Source of the DNA: Setomelanomma holmii
Taxonomy: Eukaryota; Ascomycota; Dothideomycetes; Pleosporales; Phaeosphaeriaceae
Direction of reading: 5' to 3'
Assembly (NCBI GenBank): GCA_010015745.1
Contig: ML978260.1
Location: forward strand, 45,134-109,133
DNA: 64,000 bases
The first letter of the stretch is position 1, and every line of letters begins with the position of its first letter. The notes beneath the pieces are model-generated. The model was not told the DNA's origin and did no database searches. It saw nothing but the letters and a program-made list of their open reading frames with translations. This document shows, piece after piece, positions 56,101-64,000 of the stretch. Position numbers and translations under genes: made by a program.

Positions 56101-58933
56101 CGAAAATGGTGATGACGTCACGTGCTGGGATAGTCGCGTTGTCCCGGTTGACATGGAGCGAACGCACGCGATCCTCCGGGCATCATTCATCCCCGGTCCC
56201 TCTTTCCTCGAACCCCTCTCCAATGATGACACGGACGGCATCTGCAACCCTGTGCAGCCTCGTCAATTCCCATGCGAACGGCTGTTCCGTCACATCGGCA
56301 ATACCGTAATGATCTCTCGGCATTGCTGATTTCGCATCCACACCTTTTGGGGCCCTTCATCGCGAAAAGAACCCCTTCCATCGCATGTGCAAAGCGCAAC
56401 GTCATACTCCACGTCTACTGCTGCGCGAAAATGAACCCTGCTGACATTTCATCGCAATCCGAAGTCGGCTGCCGTGACTGCCTAAACGGGAACCGCGTGC
56501 GCTTTGCATGAAGGCTCAGGTCCCGTGCGAATGGCCCTGATGGCATTCCATCTGATGCTTCAACTCCAGCATATCTATCCAATCGTGGGTAGGTCCGCCC
56601 GTGGCGCTGCCTGACTGCCATCTACCACCAACAACGAACGAGCTTAGGCTGGAGGGCTTGCTCAGAACCCGGTAATCAGACCACGCAGCGTGCACGCCAT
56701 GGCCTCGGATCTTGCGTCCGCCTTGCTCCGTGTACGCTGGACTATCCTAGTCGAACTTATGCGCGCCTCCCTATCCGGTACCGATCAAAAGTGAGCCGTG
56801 GCCGTCGTCCGCCATCTATCGAACGACTATACTTGCAACAAGAGCTATCAATGCCGAGGCGTCTCCTGAGTAGGCCTTCCCTTCGCGGTCTTGGGTTCTC
56901 AGAGTTGTGCGACCTTCACCAAACGGACGATGCTCAATGCGAAGTCAAGGTCTCGTCGGCGTTTTGCTCGCGTTGCACAAGGCGAACGCTGTTCCCTTCC
57001 GTTGTTACATCAACTACACCAAAACGGTATTTACTTGCTTCAGCTATGTCAATGACACAAATTACCCTGGCACATCGAGATGGAAGTACCGGACGGCTCC
57101 CTGCAGCGCTTGAAACTTGTGCGTCCTGCCCTTCACCCTCAATCGCCTGCGAAATATCTATGACCAATTGTAGCCACACTTGCAAAGGCAAGTCCACAAC
57201 TTAATGCATTTAGCATTTTGATGCACGACTCCTGGTATATTTATCTAAACGTTCGCGGTACACGACTTCCTATTCAACGGTAATCGGGCCATCGTCGAGC
57301 AACAAAGCTACGGCAGCAGACCTACATTAGGCTGCATCACATTCTTGTCTCGGCGTCCACCGAGAGCCTTGTGGCGGCTTTTTGGCTTGCATTTCAAGTC
57401 CTTCGCAACCTGGTTACTGGGTTGCTCTTGCAGCTCGTTAAGCGGTATCCCAGGGTGTGCAAGGGAGCGAGTCCCAGCTACCTGGCTCGAGGTCGTCGAG
57501 AAGACCCATCGGAAGCACAGTTGTGGGGGATCGTTCTCTGATACCGTACCCACACGGGTGACCTGCATATACTAACGAGAACTTGGTCTGTCCCTGGGAG
57601 CCACCGTCATGGAGGCACGGGGAACCCAAACTCACTGAACGTGACACGCCGAGATGCTTGGTATCGACCATCGACCTGTTTGCCACCACCATCCACGATT
57701 TGCATTTCAGATACGAGACACTTGGCTGCTAATGACGGACGTGCGACATCACCAACGGTTCCGTTGCACGCGCACTGGGAGAGTCGCGCTCTTGCACGTT
57801 GGGCATCGGCCAGCTGCAGGATCTGCGACTCCTTGCAGTGGATCGACGCCGACGGTGGTACAGTACAACGCATCCCCTTAGCCGCCCACACGTGATCAAA
57901 CTCTCGCAGAATCATTCTGTCACCAACTTTCATTCCTATGTAAGCCATGAACGACTTCAACGAAGCTCGTTACCAGCCCAGTCAGCTACCATAGCTGACG
58001 TGTGGTTTCTGGAAAGAATGTGTGTTCACAAAGGGCAGCGTGTGTTGCTCAGAAAGTCTGTCTAGCATACCTTCTGCGCGAGATCAAAATGTGAGGTACG
58101 TAACGATAGCATTGGCTTCTGAAGTCATCTATCCCTGTCTATGAGCAACTTTGCGGTGGGCGGAGAGCCCCAAGTCAGCCCCCAGTCAGCCCCAAGTCAC
58201 AAAAGCACCACTTCTTCAATTCCGCACGGCTCAGTCAAACATGGACACTTCTCGTGGGAGTTGAGGAATCGAAAATAGGCTTGTGCTTTCTAGCCCTACG
58301 ATTCAACAACGCCCTAAGCTGGCTCGGTTAGACAGTGGGTAGAGTGAGGGCTAAATACCCTCACAATACTAAATCTTTTATTTAGACCTATAGTACGTTG
58401 CGCGAACGTTGTGATGCGAATGTTGCGCTGCCAGCTAGCGTTCTTCCGTTCGACTTTCCAAGGCCCACGAGAGGACATATGGTAGGACGAGCTTAGTGAG
58501 GTCCATGCGAGGACTTTACAAGGCGGTGAAATTGATCAGGCTTTCGCGTGGTTGTCCGCAGGAGGTAAGGCACCAGCGGCTCTGTCAGATTGGAGGTGGT
58601 GGCTAATGGCGAGGCAGCTCGCGGGTTCGTCGGTACTGCTGCACAGCCTTCCAGCTGAACAATCTGCCCCGCTCTTTGCTCCACAATACGCCAGCCCCAC
58701 CAAGCTCACAGAAGGCTTCTGCGACGAACATATATACAGTCCCAAAGGCCTTCGCATTACTGTGCTTGGCATTTCTTCGCGCTCGCGTCGCGTGGAGCAA
58801 GAACAATCGCAACTGCTGTACTGGCCAGAACGATCCAATGGAATCTTGCCGAATCCGTTACTAATGAAAGCTAGCTATCAACGCACGACGGAAGCCAAGA
58901 TGAAATTGCTCTTCGAGAACAGGGTGCGTAGCA
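53188..58933. promoter_or_regulatory. 5.7-kb gene-free upstream region of medA
   Basis: The largest gap in the window. GC-rich frames such as 55023-55733 (minus) and 55189-55686 (plus) overlap each other in antisense and have biased Arg/Ser/Cys composition with no domain, so I treat them as chance. Long upstream leaders are known for medA and other developmental regulators. Small structures seen are a CCCCAAGTCAG-type tandem near 58170-58198 and a GTGAGGG/CCCTCAC hairpin near 58345-58365. No tRNA was found. Confidence 0.5.
58170..58198 (+). repeat. short AGTCAGCCCC tandem
   Basis: Near-perfect iteration of CCCAAGTCAGCC / CCCCAGTCAGCC / CCCAAGTCA, about 10-11 bp per unit. Function unknown. 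Confidence 0.6.
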
Positions 58934-60694
58934 ATGTCGCCACTGGATAGATTTCGCAACAAGCCCCAATCGAAAGCTCAAGTGGGATTTGAACCCAACA
59001 CTGGGGAGCAAAAGCCATTGTACGATGTACAATTAGAACGGTCCATGGTCCTCGGACCTAATGCACTTACTCAACACAGGGACAAGTACTATATGGAGCA
59101 TTACGGGTTACCAGCGCCTGCAAAGGAGTCCGCGACACCTCAGACAGGTTCCGGAACGACCGAACTTCCCACCACAGACAAAATCTCCATAGCACTACAG
59201 AGTCAGTACCGATATCGAGTTCTGGACGATTCCAGAGACGAGATACGTCTCGTCAAAGTGAACTATACGTCTGAAACCAACGGCTTCATCAATTGCAATC
59301 TCGAACACCACACCATGGGTGACCTAGTTGGCAACCACACGTATGATGCCATATCATATGTCTGGGGTAGCTCTTCGCGTAGTACGAAGATACTCTGCGA
59401 CCACTACACCAGTTCTCTCTATGTAACTCCTAATCTTTGGGATGTCTTGGCGAAACTCGCCTCGGAACCATCCCAGTTGGGAGGTCGTCGTCCCTACTGG
59501 ATTGATGGTCTGTGTATCGATCAAGAAAATAAAGAAGAACGCGGCCACCAGGTACGGAAGATGAGCAAAATCTATAGGCGGGCCGCATGAGTGCATATTT
59601 TCCTTGGATCATTCAGGTCGGAGCAAGATCTCTTGTGCAGTCCCTGGCTTACTCGACGCTGGGTCATTCAAGAAGCCGTGGCAGCTCAAAAGGCTGTTGT
59701 TCATTTCCAGGTAGAACGCCACTGGAAACAAATGCCCTGGATAGAGTTTGTCGATGTCGCTAGCGACACCAACGTTGGGGAAAGGAGCTTGCTGTTGAAG
59801 CCTACAGATCTCCTTCGTGGTCTCTCTGAGACCAAAGCAACAAGATGGTCGGGCATCTTTCCTCTCCTCTTGAAGTTTCATGCAACCATGTGTCACGATG
59901 ACCGTGATCGGTTGTTCGCACTTCTTGGAGTATCAAACGACGTCGAGCTGAAGGACGAACCTGTCGACGCCCCGGCCCACATGGCACAGTTTCAAACACA
60001 ATTTCGAGCATTAAAGATCTGGTTTCGGCCGGACTATACACTTAACACCACTGAAGTGTATAAAATCTTTGCCTTAGCTGCTCTGCGATCGCCTTTAGCT
60101 TTCGACCTTTTGCATTGTGCAGGAGCCTTCGGCAGTCCCCCAGGCAGCTCTTCTTGGGTCTTACCTACGTGGGCGCCGGATTGGCGCTGCACACCACGTT
60201 TCAATCCTTTGATTAGACCATGTGGGTGCCATGCAGGTATGCTGAAGGCCGCTGGTAAGCAAAAGATCGACAAGCAGGTGATCGCAGTGGACGAGGCGAG
60301 CATGATAGTCACTATCAGAGGCACACATCTCGGTAAAGTGCTTGAAGTCTGCGGAGATCCCTCACAGCCACCAAACTATCCCCCTAGTCAGCTCGTCAGC
60401 GTCGAGTGGGTATCGGAGAAGATCGATGTAGCGCGTGGTCGCACATACGTCAAGCTAGACACTGGTTACGAAGTATGGGCGCCGAGAGCTATAGATTTGA
60501 AAGATGAGATGGAAGTGGTATTGCTTGTTGGCGCAAGAACGCCATTTGTGTTACGGCGTCAAGAAAAGGATGGAGCCAGCCAATCTTATCACGAACTCAT
60601 CGGCGATTGCTATGTCAATGAAGAGGAGGTGATGAATGGCAATCTGATCAATCAGGCGGCGCAAGACTCGTTCATCGAATTTCGTATTGCATAG
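58934..60694 (+). pseudogene. HET-domain gene with one in-frame premature stop
   Basis: One continuous frame of 587 codons is broken only by TGA at 59588-59590 (codon 219). Before it: YRYRVLDD, YDAISYVWGSS, LWDVLAKLA, and YWIDGLCIDQENKEERGHQV followed by KMSKIYRRAA. After it: VHIFLGSF, WLTRRWVIQEAV, DDRDRLFALLGVS, and LPTWAPDWRC. Together these are the full HET domain in order. HET domains normally read KIYRxAxRVxVWLG here, so the stop most likely replaced a CGA Arg codon by a single C-to-T change. An intron is excluded because both sides share one frame. HET proteins cause heterokaryon-incompatibility cell death. The copy may be a null allele, or be read through at UGA followed by G. The C-terminal half beyond about residue 390 shows no other domain. 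Confidence 0.82.
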
Positions 60695-60849
60695 GTAGGC
60701 GACCGTGGGCAATCACGCCTGCTTCGCCTACTGCTTCCCACCAACGCGAAGAACGGCCGACCACCAATGCCCTCCGCGGAAACACTTCTTCTGGTCCTTT
60801 TAATGGCGCTATGGACAGCACCTAGGCGAACGTTGCGCACTGCCTCGGC

Positions 60850-62142
60850 ATGCCTCACGCCAAGCCATCCACAGGATCACGCCGATGGCAAAATCTGCAC
60901 CAAAAAGTACACAGGAACATCTCATGGACGCAACAAGCTTTGGACCTCTTTCAGAGCCCACCTGCGAATTCAACTTACGGGCAGACGGGAGAATACTGCT
61001 TGTCAGTGAAATTATGGACACCTTGGAGCAGAACTTTACACGAGTATGATAAGCCTCTGCCTATCACCGCTTGGCTTCAAGGGGGAATATTCATTGCTGG
61101 TGGAGTAATAGTTCCGTACCAGAATCTAAGCCATTTGATTTAGCGAAGTCAAAGACATATCTTCGTGGTCATCAGGTACGGTCACTCCAGATATATGGAG
61201 CTCTCGCTGGTTTCTGATTTCTCACATCAGTACAGCTACCGACTCAGCATTTTCAGTTTTTCGAACGCCGCTGGCCTGCACCCACACGAGCAAAATTTGG
61301 GATGCCTAGATCAGCGTCTCGCACTCGAATGGGCCCGCGACAACGTCGCCAACTGCGGTGGCGGTTCAAGTCGCATCATTTTATAGGGCCAGTCCGCAGG
61401 CACAGCCACAGTTGATAATTACAATTACGGTTACCCGGATGACCCTATCGTCCAAGGCCTCATCATAACCTCAGGAACAAGCTACTTACCCGTCCCATCC
61501 ATCGATCCCAACCACGACAACTTCACCGCCGCAGCAATTAAGCTCGGCCGCGGCAATCTCAGCACCACAGCCGAACCAGAATGTATGAGATTTATGAACG
61601 CGTTCGACCTCCTCACCATCCAAGCCGCATCGGCAAAATCATGCCCAAATCTGTTCACCCTTCACTAATCCACTTCCTCCTACATTTTCGATTCCAACAT
61701 GAAATTCAGCACCTCCACCCCAGGCGCTCTCGCACGAAAATTCACACGCCTCACCGCCATAGTCTGCACAAACAAACACGAAGGCGGCCTACCAATCAAC
61801 ACCACTTACTCAGCACTCAGACGCCCATTTTTCCTGTGTCCCGTAACTCTTACAAGCCAGAATCGAGTGAGCGGACACGCTCGCGCAGATCGGTACTTGT
61901 GTGCGGAATCGTTTTTCCGGATCTCCACGTGGACAGGGGGGACTCATAATTCGGAGTTGTCGCTGATATTCGGAACGTTTGGAAAGAGTGGGCAGGCCAG
62001 GGAGAGGGAGAGGGTGGTTAGCCAGAGGATACAGGGGTTTTGGTTGGCGTTGCGTTTGTGGAGAGGGTCGTGCATGGGCTGTAGAAGTTGGGTGGAGGAG
62101 ATATATATGTGGAAGGAAGGGGAGGTTAGTTGTGTATGGTGA
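60850..62142 (+). pseudogene. type-B carboxylesterase/lipase pseudogene
   Basis: Homology to fungal carboxylesterases is scattered across frames. YGQTGEYCLSVKLWTP (around 60985-61030) matches the SEDCLxLNVWTP motif. ITAWLQGGIFIAGG matches the oxyanion-hole HGGGF region, with the usual GGG degraded. SYRLSIFSFSNAAGL, then NLGCLDQRLALEWARDNVAN precede the nucleophile elbow GQSAG, which is separated from RIIL by a TAG at 61384. Around 61800-62040 the C-terminal pattern FFLCPV, GGTHNSELSLIFGTFG, then QRIQGFWLAL is recognisable. At least three frameshifts and two stops are needed, so this is a dead gene. Active relatives are secreted or intracellular serine hydrolases of broad specificity. Confidence 0.75.
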
Positions 62143-62376
62143 AGGTGATAGGGATGTGGGGACTTCTATTGTTGAGAATTCGGACGAGAGTAAGATGACC
62201 TGATTCCAAGTGGTGAGGTGTGACTGTCGAGGATGTGGCAGCTGTTCGGGTTTGATGACGTAATAAGATACCTTCATAACTCTGTGTTGTTGGTCACAAT
62301 CATCCTAAATGACTTTTTTTCCCTGTCGCTACCGATTCCCCAAGCCCGTTCAGAGGTCGTCCCAGGACGCACGCCT

Positions 62377-62952
62377 TCATCCCCGCAATGGCGCAAAATC
62401 CGCCTTCAAAGTCTCCGTCATCCAAGCGCCCACATACACACCCTTTCCCAATTTGAACCCCTTGCTTCTCAGCAACATGTATATAGCATTCAAATGGAAA
62501 TAGCTGTTCGGCACCATAAACCCACCTACATACTCAGCCAGTCCCGTGATCTTCAACGTCTTTCCCGAGCTCTGCATGTGCACATCAAAGCCCTTAGACG
62601 CGCTCTCGTTCCATTTCTGCTCGTTGATGGAGTCAAGGACGGCGTTCATCGCCTTGAAGAAATCGATGATGTCTTGCAATGAGTTGTAGCTTGGGTCCAG
62701 TGCGGGTGCAGCAGTGCTGGAAAGGTTTAGGCCTTCGAATGCGGCGGTTTGGAATTTTGCAAGGAGAACGGGTTGCATGCGGAAGGGCAGCATGTCGCCG
62801 ATTGAGGCGTCGAGGATTTCTTGTTCGGTTATGGGGAGGCCATTGGCGAGTTCGGTTTGCGCGCTTGTTAGGGTGGACATTGCGCCATTGTTGATTCTGC
62901 GCAGTTCCGGGATGGTGGTGGTGTAGAAGTTGTAGGTAGTTGAGTTGGCCAT
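62377..62952 (-). CDS. DUF1993 family protein
   Basis: An intact, intronless 191-aa frame. Its order of motifs fits the DUF1993 (PF09351) family, a four-helix DinB-like fold. The N-terminal helix has TTIPELRRINNGAMSTL, then DASIGDMLPFRMQPVLLAKF, equivalent to the conserved LAPDMFPLxxQV segment. Next come DIIDFFKAMNAVLDSI, and finally GFMVPNSYFHLNAIYMLLRS, the strongly conserved PNFYFHxxxAYxILR signature. Related proteins are about 165-180 aa, so the length is normal. The biochemical role is unknown; metal or thiol binding has been suggested for the fold but no complete His triad is evident here. It lies between a dead esterase and a transposon, in the accessory end of the window. Confidence 0.88.
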   Translation of the reverse strand: MANSTTYNFYTTTIPELRRINNGAMSTLTSAQTELANGLPITEQEILDASIGDMLPFRMQPVLLAKFQTAAFEGLNLSSTAAPALDPSYNSLQDIIDFFKAMNAVLDSINEQKWNESASKGFDVHMQSSGKTLKITGLAEYVGGFMVPNSYFHLNAIYMLLRSKGFKLGKGVYVGAWMTETLKADFAPLRG

Positions 62953-63495
62953 TTTAGATGCAATTCGATCTGGTTTGAGCTTTTAGGAGTAGTCTGTTGT
63001 GTTGTGTGAATTGGGAGGTTGTTGTGTGATGTAGTCGCCGAAATGTCAGAAATGCAAAGTGCGACGAGCCGATCTGACATATAGAAGCTACGTGACACTA
63101 GCTCAACCCCGGGACCCAGGGTATACAGTGGGTACTGCTTGCCACATTCTGTTTGGGAAGGTGTTGCTTGCCGAACCGAATCGTTTCGTCCTCGGCAGGG
63201 TCGCACCTACTATTGGTGCACACCGCCAACTGTTTGCCGAGGCTCAACCAGATTCTCGATGATGACATCGTAGTTGAGCCAGGGTGAAGAAACTATGACA
63301 GTGATGAGCGGTCCCGAGCTGGGATGCAAGCCATCAAGTTGCGAATTCACACCTGACAAAATTCTGACCCAAAGCCACGAGCATCTAACATCAAGCATGT
63401 CAGAAGATACTCGGGCGGGGAAGGGACAATGACTACGAGCAGCAAACGATGCTGGAAAGCTTCAAGGTCAATTGTTTGTACGCATTCGTATTGTA
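62953..63495. other. intergenic up to the transposon edge
   Basis: About 540 bp holding the DUF1993 promoter. No gene is seen. The transposon-like subterminal motifs begin just beyond. Confidence 0.5.
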
Positions 63496-63503
63496 GCCAA
63501 TGT

Positions 63504-63532
63504 GCGAGCGGGCCAGACAAGCGAGCGGGCCA
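63504..63532 (+). repeat. two GCGAGCGGGCCA subterminal motifs
   Basis: Exact 12-bp direct copies at 63504-63515 and 63521-63532, spaced 5 bp, near the predicted transposon end. They are likely transposase binding sites by analogy with other pogo/Fot1 elements. Confidence 0.7.
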
Positions 63533-63685
63533 CCCTACCAACTCTGCGCACCTCTACAGGCGTGCAACTCCACCATATCATGAGATAATCTATAGATATT
63601 GAAACAGTAGATTAAGCAGTATCTACAGTATCTTTTTTACACGTACGTGAGTTATGCCCAGTCTCTCTGCACCTCTTACAACGCG

Positions 63686-64000
63686 CTAGAGCCTGGCGGC
63701 TGAGGCCTGATTGCCCTTCACTCTGACGCTGTCACGCTCTCTCTGCTGGCTAGCCTCCTTCTGGGCAAGTATATCCTCTCTCTCCTCCTTTGTTAAGACC
63801 CCCTGCTTCTGTATTCGCTTCTTTTTGCGCTGTCTACGCTTTGTTGCTGCCTTGTTAGCTCTCTCAAGGCTGCTAATCTGATCGCGCATTAGCTCAGCTG
63901 AGAGCATCATCACCTCTGCTCCTTTCTTGAGCTGGCCAATTGCCTCAATAATTGAGGCTGGCGACGAGCTCTTGTGCCGCCGCACGCGATCACGTATTAA
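63686..64000 (-). CDS. C-terminal part of a pogo/Fot1-like DDE transposase (partial)
   Basis: The frame is open to the window edge (LIRDRVRRHKSSSPASIIEA is the first visible part) and ends at 63686. It matches the tail common to fungal DDE_1/CENP-B-type transposases: a KSSSPASIIEAIGQLKKGAE segment, then a helix with LMRDQISSLERANKAATKR, then a strongly basic RRQRKKKRIQKQGVLTKEE region. The catalytic triad and the N-terminal helix-turn-helix DNA-binding domains lie outside the window, so activity cannot be judged. No stop or frameshift is seen in these 104 codons. The protein would bind and excise elements with matching inverted repeats, and might mobilise short non-autonomous relatives. Confidence 0.85.
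   Translation of the reverse strand, partial: LIRDRVRRHKSSSPASIIEAIGQLKKGAEVMMLSAELMRDQISSLERANKAATKRRQRKKKRIQKQGVLTKEEREDILAQKEASQQRERDSVRVKGNQASAARL

Larger units (their letters stand above)
63496..64000 (-). mobile_element. right part of a pogo/Fot1-type DNA transposon, truncated by the window
   Basis: The element enters from beyond the window edge with its transposase on the minus strand. About 165 bp downstream of the transposase stop are two direct copies of GCGAGCGGGCCA (63504-63515 and 63521-63532), the pattern of subterminal motifs next to a terminal inverted repeat. A TA at 63494-63495 is a possible target duplication. The exact end cannot be fixed without the other terminus. Confidence 0.55.

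Noticed and set aside
58321..58400. tRNA-like look of GGCTCGGTTAGACAGTGGGTAG
   Set aside because: No T-arm (GGTTCGANTCC), no anticodon arm or acceptor pairing could be found.

Overview
The window is nuclear DNA of a filamentous ascomycete (Pezizomycotina, probably a Dothideomycete; the class is inference). The evidence is: genes broken by short GT-AG introns of about 46-60 nt; a Medusa-type developmental regulator; HET-domain genes; fungal kinetochore and fission proteins (Spc24, Fis1); and pogo/Fot1-type transposon material at both ends. No rRNA, tRNA, CRISPR array or prokaryotic operon was seen. Exon boundaries were worked out by hand from reading frame and splice consensus, and the phases sum correctly in each complete multi-exon model.

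Layout. 1-3.5 kb is gene-poor and holds a 439-bp non-autonomous inverted-repeat transposon with TA target duplications. 3.5-5.3 kb is an amino-acid permease. 5.3-8.4 kb is gene-poor with a degenerate transposase-like relic. 8.4-15 kb holds an MFS sugar transporter, a small membrane protein and an LtrA-family membrane protein, all on the minus strand. 15.9-24.2 kb holds a RING+YEATS protein, a Tvp38-type membrane protein, a phytanoyl-CoA-dioxygenase-like enzyme divergent from an allantoate/nicotinate-type MFS permease, and a PAF-acetylhydrolase-like lipase. 25-28.8 kb has a HET pseudogene remnant and a GH32 beta-fructofuranosidase with a damaged 5' end, next to an F-box-like gene.

30-53 kb is the conserved housekeeping core: a 1425-aa coiled-coil protein, an RNF126-like RING-H2 ligase, FIS1 divergent from SPC24, a 1555-aa GYF-domain protein, a Gly/Met-repeat protein with an acidic tail, and medA. 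A gene desert of about 5.7 kb follows upstream of medA. 58.9-64 kb is accessory again: a HET gene cut by one in-frame TGA, a dead type-B carboxylesterase, a DUF1993 protein, and the 3' end of a pogo/Fot1-type transposase running off the edge.

I found no convincing new multi-gene system. The most interesting items are the RING-YEATS architecture, with a 7-bp duplication that an alternative 46-nt intron would remove and a non-canonical acyl-lysine pocket; the inverted-repeat element with unequal numbers of a 17-bp subterminal motif; the single-stop HET gene; the two 1-base lesions in the invertase signal peptide; and the Gly-Met repeat protein.
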